Position numbers and translations under genes: made by a program. From the NCBI GenBank assembly GCA_001872995.1, contig MNXO01000112.1, positions 1 through 11,166 on the forward strand: a stretch of DNA of 11,166 nt, read 5' to 3'. This document shows, piece after piece, positions 1 through 6,882 of the stretch; the stretch's first letter is position 1; each line of letters opens with the position of its first letter. The stretch is from Bacteroidetes bacterium CG2_30_32_10 (GTDB lineage: Bacteria; Bacteroidota; Bacteroidia; Bacteroidales; CG2-30-32-10). The notes beneath the pieces were generated by a model. It was given only the letters and a program-made list of their open reading frames with translations. It did no database searches and had not been told where the DNA came from.

Positions 1-4
1 AGAG

Positions 5-12
5 TATGTTTG
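5..12 (+). promoter_or_regulatory. Bacteroidota-type -7 promoter element
   Basis: The octamer TATGTTTG fits the Bacteroidota -7 consensus TAnnTTTG and is followed by T, as is common. It lies 19 bases before the E2 start codon, which would give a leader of only about 10-15 bases. The matching -33 TTG/TTTG would fall before the first base of the window, so only half of the promoter can be seen. The match is direct; its use as a promoter is inferred. Confidence 0.45.
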
Positions 13-31
13 TTTTAAAAATATTTAATAA

Positions 32-1324
32 ATGGCTACTATAGAAATTACAATGCCCCGATTGGGCGAAAGTATTATTGAAGCAACTATTACTAAATGG
101 TTGAAAAATGAAGGTGATATGATTACCGAAGACGAATCTGTTGTCGAAATAGCAACAGATAAAGTTGACTCAGAGGTGCCTTCACCTGTCTCTGGAACAA
201 TAGCTAAGTTGTTATTTAAAGTAGGCGATGTGGTTTCCGTTGGTGCAGCTATTGCTATTGTTAATATTGCTGGTGAATCCACTATTGATATACCAAAACC
301 CATACAAAGTGATGTTAAGAAAAATGAAATTGATAAAATTATACTCATAAAAGAAAATTCGCTGAAGCTAAATGAAATAAAATCCGTAAAATCAGTATTA
401 ACAAATTCTGATAAGTTTTATTCACCATTGGTGAAAAGTATAGCAAAAGAAGAAGGCATTTCTTTTGAAGAAATAGAACTAATTGTTGGAACAGGAAAGG
501 GGGGAAGGGTAACAAAACAAGATATAATAGAGTTTATTAAAACAAAGAAAATTGATACGCCCAAATTAGCCGCAAATATTTCAACAGAAAATCATATAAT
601 AGTTAATTCAAGCCCAAATGATGAAATCATTGAAATGGATAGAATGCGGAAACTTATTGCCGACCACATGATTCTTTCAAAACACACGGCTGCACACGTT
701 ACTTCATTTATTGAAATTGATGTTACCAAAATTGTTCAGTGGAGAATGTCTATGAAAGAAGCATTTGAAAAGCAAGAAAAGGAAAAACTCACCTATACTC
801 CAATTTTTGTTGAAGCAACTGCAAAAGTGATTAAAGAATATCCTTTGATTAACACTTCACTTGATGGAAACAAAATAATATTAAGAAAAAGCATCAATAT
901 AGGAATGGCAACGGCTTTGCCTTCTGGGAATTTAATTGTCCCTGTTATAAAAAATGCGGATAGAAAGAGTTTGATTGGTTTGGTAAAAGATGTAAATGAT
1001 TTAGCAAATCGTGCAAGATTAAATAAGCTTATACCAGATGAAATTCAAGGAGGAACATTTACTATTACCAATCTTGGTTCTTTTGATACCTTAATGGGAA
1101 CACCAATAATAAATTTGCCACAGGTTGCAATACTTGCTGTTGGTGCAATTCAGAAAAAACCAGTGGTAATAGAAACTCCAACAGGCGATACTATTGGTAT
1201 CAGAAATATGATGTATGCTTCGCTTTCATACGATCATAGAGTGGTTGATGGGGCATTAGGCGGTATATTTTTGAAAAGGTTTAAATATTATCTTGAAAAT
1301 TTTGATATTAATCATGTTTTTTAA
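32..1324 (+). CDS. 2-oxo acid dehydrogenase complex E2 (dihydrolipoyl acyltransferase)
   Basis: E2 core subunit of a 2-oxo acid dehydrogenase complex. It moves the acyl group made by E1 from lipoyl-lysine to CoA and acts in the cytoplasm as a large oligomer. The 430 residues show the full E2 plan. A single lipoyl domain covers about residues 2-80, with the lipoylated lysine K44 in the motif EIATDKVDSE. After a linker comes a peripheral subunit-binding domain (about 130-168, ending GTGKGGRVTKQDI) and then the acyltransferase domain (about 200-425) with the active-site motif DHRVVDG (H402, D406). The start is supported by the conserved MATIEITMP opening and the upstream -7 element. The lipoyl and C-terminal sequences resemble the E2 proteins that Bacteroidota use for branched-chain 2-oxo acids, but pyruvate or 2-oxoglutarate cannot be excluded because no E1 or E3 gene is adjacent. 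The exonuclease gene follows after 54 bases and may share the transcript. Confidence 0.93.
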   Translation: MATIEITMPRLGESIIEATITKWLKNEGDMITEDESVVEIATDKVDSEVPSPVSGTIAKLLFKVGDVVSVGAAIAIVNIAGESTIDIPKPIQSDVKKNEIDKIILIKENSLKLNEIKSVKSVLTNSDKFYSPLVKSIAKEEGISFEEIELIVGTGKGGRVTKQDIIEFIKTKKIDTPKLAANISTENHIIVNSSPNDEIIEMDRMRKLIADHMILSKHTAAHVTSFIEIDVTKIVQWRMSMKEAFEKQEKEKLTYTPIFVEATAKVIKEYPLINTSLDGNKIILRKSINIGMATALPSGNLIVPVIKNADRKSLIGLVKDVNDLANRARLNKLIPDEIQGGTFTITNLGSFDTLMGTPIINLPQVAILAVGAIQKKPVVIETPTGDTIGIRNMMYASLSYDHRVVDGALGGIFLKRFKYYLENFDINHVF

Positions 1325-1378
1325 CTATTATTGCCAGACAATAAAACTGTTCCTATTAATTAAAATCAATTTTTTAAA

Positions 1379-2206
1379 ATGCAACTGAATTTAACCAAAC
1401 CCATTATTTTTTTCGACCTTGAAACTACAGGAGTTAATGTAGTTAACGATCGTATCGTTGAAATCGGCACCCTAAAGGTATCAATAGATGGTTCTACTGA
1501 AATAAAAAACATCAGAATTAATCCAACCATCCCCATACCCAAGGAAGTAACGGCTATTCATGGTATTTCTGATGATGATATAAAGGATTGCCCTACTTTT
1601 GTTCAAATTGCAAATTCACTTAATCAATATTTTCAAAATTGCGACCTTGCTGGTTACAATTCAAATAAATTTGATATCCCATTATTGGTTGAAGAGTTCT
1701 TAAGAGCTGGAATCAACTTCGATTTAAAAGGAAGACGTTTGGTGGATGTTCAAAATATCTTTCACAAGATGGAACAACGTACTTTAGCTGCTGCTTATAA
1801 GTTCTATTGTAGCAAAGACCATATTAATGCTCACAGTGCAGAGGCTGATACCATTGCTACTTATGAAATTCTTTTATCGCAACTCGATAAATACCATGAT
1901 ACAGAGTTTAAAGATCACTCTGGTAAAATAAGTAAACCGATACAAAATGACATACAGTCGTTATATGAGTTCTCTTTTAATGCTAAAAATGCTGACTTAG
2001 TTGGTCATATTGTCTTTAATGATAAAGGAGTGGAAGTTTTTAATTTTGGAAAGCACAAGGGGAAACCTGTGGAAGAAATGTTTGCCAAAGAAAGTAGTTA
2101 TTACGACTGGATGATGAAAAGTGATTTTCCTTTATCCACTAAAAACATAATTACTGCAATTAAACTCAGAGGATTTAACAGGTCATCAGTGAATGTTTCA
2201 AAATAA
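1379..2206 (+). CDS. DEDDh 3'-5' exonuclease (DnaQ-like) with ExoX-like C-terminal domain
   Basis: A 275-residue exonuclease of the DnaQ/RNase T superfamily that should remove nucleotides from 3' ends with two metal ions. All acidic motifs are visible. Exo I is FDLETTG (D13, E15) near the N-terminus, Exo II is NKFD (D99), and Exo III is HSAEAD (H152, D157), where the histidine places it in the DEDDh group. HGISDDDI between motifs I and II is also typical of the family. The C-terminal part (about residues 210-265) carries FGKHKGKPVEEM (GKHKGKP at 224-230) followed by YYDWMM, the signature of the small domain found at the end of exodeoxyribonuclease X-like proteins. This makes a stand-alone repair or processing nuclease more likely than a polymerase III epsilon subunit. 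The 54-base gap from the E2 gene shows no strong promoter. A perfect hairpin starts two bases after the stop codon. The substrate cannot be decided from sequence. Confidence 0.88.
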   Translation: MQLNLTKPIIFFDLETTGVNVVNDRIVEIGTLKVSIDGSTEIKNIRINPTIPIPKEVTAIHGISDDDIKDCPTFVQIANSLNQYFQNCDLAGYNSNKFDIPLLVEEFLRAGINFDLKGRRLVDVQNIFHKMEQRTLAAAYKFYCSKDHINAHSAEADTIATYEILLSQLDKYHDTEFKDHSGKISKPIQNDIQSLYEFSFNAKNADLVGHIVFNDKGVEVFNFGKHKGKPVEEMFAKESSYYDWMMKSDFPLSTKNIITAIKLRGFNRSSVNVSK

Positions 2207-2207
2207 A

Positions 2208-2245
2208 AACCCTTAAATATCTTTTAATAGTGATATTTAAGGGTT
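2208..2245. terminator. Bidirectional hairpin terminator between converging genes
   Basis: Perfect 14-bp inverted repeat: AACCCTTAAATATC at 2208-2221 pairs with GATATTTAAGGGTT at 2232-2245 around a 10-base loop. It sits in the 58-base gap between two converging stop codons, two bases after the exonuclease gene and 19 bases after the DUF4197 gene. On the minus strand the stem is followed by a good U tract (TTTTTATTTT, overlapping the stem end). On the plus strand the tail is only T-rich (AATAATTTATAATCTTT). It therefore probably ends both transcripts, more strongly for the minus-strand gene. Confidence 0.85.
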
Positions 2246-2264
2246 AATAATTTATAATCTTTAG

Positions 2265-2975
2265 TTATTTATCTAAAGTAGAAAATACTTTTCGTAGAAT
2301 ATCAGTTACACGAGCCAAAGGATCTTTTCTAATCTTCGACTCTTCTGCAGCTACTTTTGTGAATAGTCCATCTAAGCCTTTTCCTGTTACAAAATCGGTA
2401 AGATCATAATTAACATTAGGCTTACCTATAAATGGAGCTATTGAGTTATACGCATCAACCAGTGTTTTATACAAATCTTTTGCAGAAGTGCTTTTAAATA
2501 ATGGTTTACTCAATGAAGCATCCATTTTGGGTTTGAAAACACCTTTCAATTGGGTATAAGTATTGGCTTTTAAATATTGAGTTGCAGCATCGTCAGCACC
2601 TTTTAGGATGTTCATTCCATCTGTAATGGTTAGATTGGTAACAGCATCAACAAAAATTGGTTTTGCTTCTTTGGCTGCATCTTCGGCTGAACGGTTAATA
2701 CCTTTTATAACATTATCAACCATTTGAGTTCCACCAGGTACATAAGAAATATTATCTATAATAACGTCTGCTTCTGGTGGTAATAGTATTTTAATTAATT
2801 TATCACCATAATAGCCATCAGTAGTAGAAACATTTTTTACGGTACTGTCTGTTCCAACATTTAAAGCAGTTTTTAAACCATCTACTACTTCAGCTTCTGA
2901 TAAACCAGAATCTTCTTTACATGAGTATGCTGTAAACAGCAATGCAATTAATAAAAAATGTAAACTTTTTTTCAT
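2265..2975 (-). CDS. DUF4197 family lipoprotein
   Basis: A 236-residue protein of the DUF4197 family, whose function is not established to my knowledge. The N-terminus is a lipoprotein signal: basic MKK, a hydrophobic stretch (residues 5-15) and the lipobox AYSC with lipidated Cys19. Directly after it come K20, E21 and D22. A Lys followed by two acidic residues resembles the lipoprotein export signal that sends some Bacteroidota lipoproteins to the cell surface. The mature part has the family hallmarks: GLSEAEVVDGLKTAL, a DGYYGD segment, an LLPPEA segment, EAKPIFVDAVTNLTI, TAYL-like helices (here DDAATQYLKA), and near the end TGKGLDGLFTKVAAEE and IRKDPLARVTDILRKVF. It is predicted to be mostly helical. 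The gene lies 100 bases downstream of sucC on the same strand and ends at the bidirectional terminator. No convincing promoter was found in that gap, so readthrough from sucC is possible. Confidence 0.87.
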   Translation of the reverse strand: MKKSLHFLLIALLFTAYSCKEDSGLSEAEVVDGLKTALNVGTDSTVKNVSTTDGYYGDKLIKILLPPEADVIIDNISYVPGGTQMVDNVIKGINRSAEDAAKEAKPIFVDAVTNLTITDGMNILKGADDAATQYLKANTYTQLKGVFKPKMDASLSKPLFKSTSAKDLYKTLVDAYNSIAPFIGKPNVNYDLTDFVTGKGLDGLFTKVAAEESKIRKDPLARVTDILRKVFSTLDK

Positions 2976-3070
2976 AATCCAATTTTAAATTTAGGTTTGC
3001 ATTAAAGGAATAAAACAATTTTTAATGATAAAGTTAAAAATTAATACAAAAATTATGCCTAAAAGAAATA

Positions 3071-3100
3071 ATTGGTTAACTAACAACTTGTTTAACCAAT
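3071..3100 (-). terminator. Possible weak hairpin over the sucC stop codon
   Basis: A perfect 9-bp inverted repeat, ATTGGTTAA at 3071-3079 and TTAACCAAT at 3092-3100, with a 12-base loop. The sucC stop codon (3076-3078) lies inside the stem. On the minus strand the stem is followed by T-rich but interrupted sequence (TTATTTCTTTT). It could be a weak terminator or a 3'-end protecting structure. A chance AT-rich repeat is also possible. Confidence 0.35.
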
Positions 3101-4266
3101 GCTGCGGCATCTTCGAGGTTGATGGCAGAATATACTTTTAAACCAGATTCATCTATTATTTTTTTTGCTTCTAAAGAGTTGGTTCCTTGCAAACGAACAA
3201 TGATTGGCACTTTTATGCTGCCAATATTCTTATATGCATCTACTATTCCGTTTGCAACCCTGTCGCAGCGTACAATACCTCCAAAAATATTTACAAGTAT
3301 AGCTTTTACATTTGGGTCTTTTAGAATAATACGAAATGCTTCTTCCACTCTTTTTGCATTGGCAGAGCCACCTACATCCAAAAAGTTGGCAGGTTCACCG
3401 CCAGATAGTTTAATAATGTCCATAGTAGCCATCGCTAAACCTGCACCATTAACCATACATCCAACGTTACCGTCAAGTTTTACGTAGTTTAATCCATAAC
3501 CACCAGCTTCTACCTCAGTAGGGTCTTCTTCGTTAAAGTCTCGCATCAATGAAATGTCCTGATGACGGAAGATGGCATTGTTATCAATTACCACTTTTGC
3601 ATCGGCTGCTATAATTTTATCATCGGCTGCCTTAAATAATGGATTTATTTCAACTAAGGAAGCATCAGATTCAATATAAGCTTTATATAATGACGAAACA
3701 AATGAAACCATTTCTTTGTATGCCTTATCTTTCAATCCTAAATTAAAAGCTATTTTTCTACATTGAAATGCTTGCAAGCCAATTGCAGGATCAATTACTT
3801 CTTTGAAAATAAGGTGAGGTGTTTTATCTGCAACTTCTTCTATATTCATTCCTCCTTGAGTGGAATATACAATCATATTTCTATTTATACTTCTATTTAA
3901 GAGAATACTGATATAAAATTCGGCAGGTATCGAATCTCCAGGATAGTATATATTGTCTTCAATCAAAACCCTATAAACTTTTTTCCCTTTAGTGCTTGTT
4001 TGGGGAGTTATGAGTTGCATTCCGAGTATTTTACTTGCAAATTCTTTTACTTCCTCTAAGGATTTAGCAATTTTAACACCACCACCTTTGCCTCTACCTC
4101 CAGCATGTATTTGTGCTTTAACTGCCCAAATACTTGTACCAGTTTTGCTTTGAATTACATGAGCTGCATCAACTGCTGCATCAGGTGTATCTGCAACAAT
4201 TCCTTCGGGTACTTGTACTCCATATTGTTTTAAAATTGCTTTTCCTTGATATTCGTGTAGGTTCAT
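3076..4266 (-). CDS. sucC: Succinyl-CoA synthetase (succinate-CoA ligase) beta subunit
   Basis: Beta subunit of succinyl-CoA synthetase, the TCA-cycle enzyme that converts succinyl-CoA, phosphate and a nucleoside diphosphate to succinate, CoA and nucleoside triphosphate. It needs the alpha subunit (sucD) to carry the phosphohistidine. The 396 residues match the family length (388 in E. coli). The start MNLHEYQGKAIL is the conserved N-terminus. The ATP-grasp domain shows K50 and the GGRGK loop (56-60) that bind nucleotide, and N208 in EINPL, which is a metal ligand in the family. The C-terminal CoA-ligase half contains NGAGLAMATMDI, GGEPANFLDVGG and NIFGGIVRCD (D335), which form the subunit interface and the phosphohistidine-handling site. 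ATP versus GTP preference cannot be read from this. sucD is not adjacent, as is common in Bacteroidota. The beta-barrel gene lies 37 bases upstream on the same strand, with no clear promoter between, so co-transcription or a promoter inside that gene is likely. Confidence 0.97.
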   Translation of the reverse strand: MNLHEYQGKAILKQYGVQVPEGIVADTPDAAVDAAHVIQSKTGTSIWAVKAQIHAGGRGKGGGVKIAKSLEEVKEFASKILGMQLITPQTSTKGKKVYRVLIEDNIYYPGDSIPAEFYISILLNRSINRNMIVYSTQGGMNIEEVADKTPHLIFKEVIDPAIGLQAFQCRKIAFNLGLKDKAYKEMVSFVSSLYKAYIESDASLVEINPLFKAADDKIIAADAKVVIDNNAIFRHQDISLMRDFNEEDPTEVEAGGYGLNYVKLDGNVGCMVNGAGLAMATMDIIKLSGGEPANFLDVGGSANAKRVEEAFRIILKDPNVKAILVNIFGGIVRCDRVANGIVDAYKNIGSIKVPIIVRLQGTNSLEAKKIIDESGLKVYSAINLEDAAALVKQVVS

Positions 4267-4303
4267 AGGTAATTGAATTTAATATAATGAAATTCAGTCT
4301 TTT

Positions 4304-4948
4304 TTATTTATTATTCTTTTTCTTTTTCTTTGTTTTAGGGTCATCTTTAAATACATATAACAAACGAAACGTTAGCATGTTGTTATATTGGTAACGAGTT
4401 GTGTTTATAATTGGGTAATATCGGGTTCTAATCTTAAATAAGGAATAAGAATACCTAAAGTTAAAACGAAATCTGTCATAAATAGGAAAATCTACATCAA
4501 TTAATGCACAGATATCGTTTCCTTTGTATGGAATACTATCTTTAATCCAATTAATCTGTAAACCATGTTCCCACTCTTTAAATCCCACAAGCTTTCCCCA
4601 AGCGAAACCAGCACCAAAATTAAACTTAGCCTTATCTCTATAATGAATAAGTAATGGGACTTCTACATAATTAAGTTTTAGACGATACATACCGTATAAA
4701 GTATCTTTTGATAGAGGTTTTTGATAACTTCCTTTTTGATTGTATAAAGTTTCAATGCTAAATGAAAAATTATTTCTAAAAGGTATTATTGCAGTAGGTC
4801 CTCCGTTAAAACCAATTTTATGATAACCGAAAACCTCGTCTCCATCAACTTGTGAAAGGTTGAACCCCCCATAAAGTCCGCCTTTGATGTTTTGAGCTTG
4901 TATGGTTGTGAACAATAGAAGCGAAATGATAATGATGATGTTTCTCAT
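4304..4948 (-). CDS. Small outer-membrane beta-barrel protein (PorT-like family)
   Basis: A 214-residue secreted protein. The N-terminus is a signal peptide: MRN, a strongly hydrophobic run of Ile and Leu (residues 4-13), and a probable cut after Ala18 in TIQA|QN. The mature sequence opens with GGLYGGFNLSQVDGDE and then alternates polar and hydrophobic residues in short strands (SFSIETLYNQKGSYQ, LNYVEVPLLIHYRD, KFNFGAGFAWGKL, RFRFNFRYSYSLF, NMLTFRLLYVF). This is the pattern of the Bacteroidota outer-membrane beta-barrel family of about 200 residues, often called porin family or PorT-like. NYVEVPLLI is a typical family motif. The last strand ends in YVF and is followed by an unusual charged tail (FKDDPKTKKKKKNNK), probably on the periplasmic side. 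The role is unknown; size and fold fit a non-specific small barrel rather than a TonB-dependent transporter. A terminator for the upstream ferritin-like gene ends about 25 bases before the start, leaving little room for a promoter. Confidence 0.82.
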   Translation of the reverse strand: MRNIIIIISLLLFTTIQAQNIKGGLYGGFNLSQVDGDEVFGYHKIGFNGGPTAIIPFRNNFSFSIETLYNQKGSYQKPLSKDTLYGMYRLKLNYVEVPLLIHYRDKAKFNFGAGFAWGKLVGFKEWEHGLQINWIKDSIPYKGNDICALIDVDFPIYDRFRFNFRYSYSLFKIRTRYYPIINTTRYQYNNMLTFRLLYVFKDDPKTKKKKKNNK

Positions 4949-4974
4949 ACTAACAAATAAAGAGAAATTATTAA

Positions 4975-5008
4975 AAAACTTGGAAGTAGGATATTACCGC
5001 CAAGTTTT
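4975..5008 (-). terminator. Rho-independent terminator after the ferritin-like gene
   Basis: A perfect 9-bp inverted repeat, AAAACTTGG at 4975-4983 and CCAAGTTTT at 5000-5008, with a 16-base loop that includes GGTAATATCC on the minus strand. On the minus strand the stem runs into six T residues (4978-4973). It begins 29 bases after the ferritin-like stop codon, where an intrinsic terminator would be expected, and would separate that gene from the beta-barrel/sucC unit. Confidence 0.75.
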
Positions 5009-5037
5009 AGGTGTTATTTATACCATTTAGTTTAATA

Positions 5038-5544
5038 TCAAAAGGGCCAGAATTTATTGTCATACCAAACATCTTCCATCAGCTCTTTATTCATATCATT
5101 CAAAATTTTTAAATGACCTTTTTCCCAATCAGCAAGCCATTGAAACAATTCTTTTTCATCACCATCCATAGATTCTTTTGCTCTATTGGAATATACTTCT
5201 ATGGCTTTGTTTTCCATGTCAATAGCAGAAGAAATAGCAGCAGCTTCGTAACTGGCAGCAGAGATTTGTTTTTTTATATTGTGAGACAATATAAGTTTTG
5301 CAATGTCTTTTTTGGTTTCATTGCTTTTAAGATCAGACTTTTGAAATTTTTTATTCTTATCAAAATGAATATATTGTTTAGATAAGATGGCAATATGTAA
5401 ATCCTCTTCTTTAGCCATAATGTTGAAAATGTTTTGCACTTCGCTACTTTTTGACTGTTCTGCAACTTTTTCATAAAACGCTTTGCCTCTACGTTCCATT
5501 AAAATTGCCATTTTTAAGACATCAATTACTGTGTTTTTTTCCAT
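5038..5544 (-). CDS. Ferritin-like diiron protein (rubrerythrin-type fold)
   Basis: A 168-residue protein with the four-helix ferritin-like fold and two copies of the diiron half-site. In the first half E17 (in MERRGKAFYE) and the EEDLH motif give E47 and H50. In the second half E111 (in DMENKAIEVY) and the WEKGHL motif give E141 and H144. Together these E and ExxH ligands can bind two iron atoms. The linker between the halves (about 60-95) is basic and hydrophilic. There is no rubredoxin domain with CxxC pairs, so it is not a full rubrerythrin. The aromatic C-terminus WYDNKFWPF is characteristic of this subgroup. A role in peroxide reduction or iron handling is inferred from the fold, not shown. 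It has no signal peptide and is probably cytoplasmic. It lies 90 bases downstream of the DUF1015 gene on the same strand, with an imperfect hairpin between, and is followed by its own terminator. Confidence 0.85.
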   Translation of the reverse strand: MEKNTVIDVLKMAILMERRGKAFYEKVAEQSKSSEVQNIFNIMAKEEDLHIAILSKQYIHFDKNKKFQKSDLKSNETKKDIAKLILSHNIKKQISAASYEAAAISSAIDMENKAIEVYSNRAKESMDGDEKELFQWLADWEKGHLKILNDMNKELMEDVWYDNKFWPF

Positions 5545-5578
5545 TTGTATTATATTTAAATTATTTATTAAAATTGTA

Positions 5579-5623
5579 AAACATCTTTTTGAATAAGAAA
5601 ACTCCGTCTTTTATTAGATGTTT
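5579..5623 (-). terminator. Probable hairpin terminator after the DUF1015 gene
   Basis: The outer arms AAACATCT (5579-5586) and AGATGTTT (5616-5623) pair perfectly over 8 bp. Inside them AATAAGA and TCTTTTATT can extend the stem with a small bulge, leaving a loop around CTCCG. On the minus strand the structure starts 11 bases after the DUF1015 stop codon and is followed by TTTTACAATTTT, an interrupted U-rich stretch. It may end the DUF1015 transcript or only reduce readthrough into the ferritin-like gene. Confidence 0.45.
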
Positions 5624-5634
5624 ATTGGTTTCAT

Positions 5635-6882
5635 TTAATCTAAAGAGTGAACAACCAACCCACTTCTAAGTTTAGGCTCAAACCAAGTCGTTTTAGGAGG
5701 CATAATATTGTTAGTGTCTGCAATATTAATTAATTGTCTCATAGAAACTGGGTATAGAGCAAAAGCTGCTTTCATTTCGCCACTATCAACTCTTTTCTTT
5801 AACTCTCCTAATCCTCGAATGCCTCCAACAAAATCAATACGCTTATCGGTTCGCAAATCTTTTATGCCTAATAAATTATCTAGAATCAATTTTGAAAGAA
5901 TGGTTACATCAAGAACGCCTATAGGGTCTGTGTCATTGAATGTGCCTGATTTTGCAGTCATTGAATACCACTTCCCATCAATATACATCCCAAAATTATG
6001 TAACTTGTTAGGTTTATAAATCGTTGTCCCTTTTTCTTCAATATCAAAAACTGTTTTTAATTTTTCAATAAATTGAATAGTTGAAAGTCCGTTTAGGTCC
6101 TTAACCAAGCGATTATAATCAATAATGGTAAGTTGATTATCAGGAAAATGAACGGCAAGGAAAAAATTATACTCTTCTTTGCCATTGTGATTTGGATTGT
6201 TTTTTTTTTTTTCGTTACCAACAAGTGCAGCAGCAGCGGTCCGGTGATGTCCATCCGCAACATAAGTATAAGGAACTTTTGCAAATAGGTCAATTACTTT
6301 TTTTATTGTTGTGTCATCATTTATAACCCAAAAATGATGCCCTATTCCATCAACTGAAGTAAAATCATATTCTGCTTGTTGCTCTTTTACTATTTTTGCA
6401 ACGATATCATCAATTTCTTTTACTGCAGGATAAGTGAAAAATACAGGTTCCATATTGGCATCTGTAATTCTCACGTGTTTCATCCTATCTTCTTCTTTGT
6501 CTTTTCTTGTTAATTCGTGTTTTTTAATAATACCATTCATGTAATCTTCAACACCTGCACAACCTACAATGCCATATTGGGTTTTCCCATTCATTGTTTG
6601 GGCATAAATATAAAGGTTCTCTTTATTGTCTTTTATCAACCATTTGGCTTTTTGGTACTTATCAAAGTTTTCTTTTGCTTTATTGTAAACCGATTCGTCG
6701 TGTTCATCTATTCCTATAACCAAATCTATCTCTGGTTTAATTATATGTAATAAAGAATACTGATTACCTTCTGCTTCTATTCTTGCTTCTTTTGAATTAA
6801 GAACGTCATAAGGGCGTGATGCTAGTTCTTTTGCGATGTTTTTTGGTGGTCTTAGTCCTTTAAATGCTTTAAGTATTGCCAT
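5635..6882 (-). CDS. DUF1015 family protein, function unknown
   Basis: A 415-residue cytoplasmic protein of the DUF1015 family. It opens with MAILKAFKGLRPPKN, followed by ASRPYDVLNSKEA (the conserved RPYDV segment), SLLHIIKPE, a region with HELTRKDKEEDR, and the family core YVADGHHRTAAA (D210, G211, H212, H213, R214). The C-terminal half has DPIGVLDVTILSKLIL and RIDFVGGIRGL, and it ends with MPPKTTWFEPKLRSGLVVHSLD. The length is usual for the family. No biochemical function is known to me. In Bacteroidota these genes tend to sit near serine-biosynthesis genes, and here serA is the next gene upstream on the same strand, 468 bases away. The GHHRxAA motif resembles the GxxRxxA signature of ParB/sulfiredoxin-fold proteins, some of which are free-serine kinases; that link is speculative. 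Just after the motif, codons 224-228 form a run of 13 A residues on the coding strand (6200-6212). The frame is intact as given. Confidence 0.88.
   Translation of the reverse strand: MAILKAFKGLRPPKNIAKELASRPYDVLNSKEARIEAEGNQYSLLHIIKPEIDLVIGIDEHDESVYNKAKENFDKYQKAKWLIKDNKENLYIYAQTMNGKTQYGIVGCAGVEDYMNGIIKKHELTRKDKEEDRMKHVRITDANMEPVFFTYPAVKEIDDIVAKIVKEQQAEYDFTSVDGIGHHFWVINDDTTIKKVIDLFAKVPYTYVADGHHRTAAAALVGNEKKKNNPNHNGKEEYNFFLAVHFPDNQLTIIDYNRLVKDLNGLSTIQFIEKLKTVFDIEEKGTTIYKPNKLHNFGMYIDGKWYSMTAKSGTFNDTDPIGVLDVTILSKLILDNLLGIKDLRTDKRIDFVGGIRGLGELKKRVDSGEMKAAFALYPVSMRQLINIADTNNIMPPKTTWFEPKLRSGLVVHSLD

Noticed and set aside
25..348. 107-codon minus-strand ORF with an apparently hydrophobic start
   Set aside because: It is the reverse of the E2 lipoyl domain, whose conserved motifs are on the plus strand.
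1325..1378. Gap between the E2 and exonuclease genes examined for a promoter or terminator
   Set aside because: No TAnnTTTG element and no stable hairpin were found, only AT-rich sequence.
2992..3000. TAGGTTTGC on the plus strand, a match to the -7 promoter consensus
   Set aside because: No TTG/TTTG lies about 20 bases upstream, and it would drive transcription antisense to sucC. A single 8-base match in AT-rich DNA is not enough.
3119..3487. 122-codon plus-strand ORF
   Set aside because: It lies wholly inside sucC on the other strand, has no recognisable motif, and is explained by the codon use of sucC.
4274..4296. 7-bp inverted repeat TGAATTT/AAATTCA between the beta-barrel gene and sucC
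   Set aside because: The stem is short with a single G-C or C-G pair per side and no U tract follows on the minus strand, so it does not look like a terminator.
6093..6293. 66-codon minus-strand ORF in another frame of the DUF1015 gene, crossing the poly-A run
   Set aside because: It would be entered by a one-base slip at the A run but shows no family sequence beyond the shared region. It is treated as the off-frame product and not as a gene.
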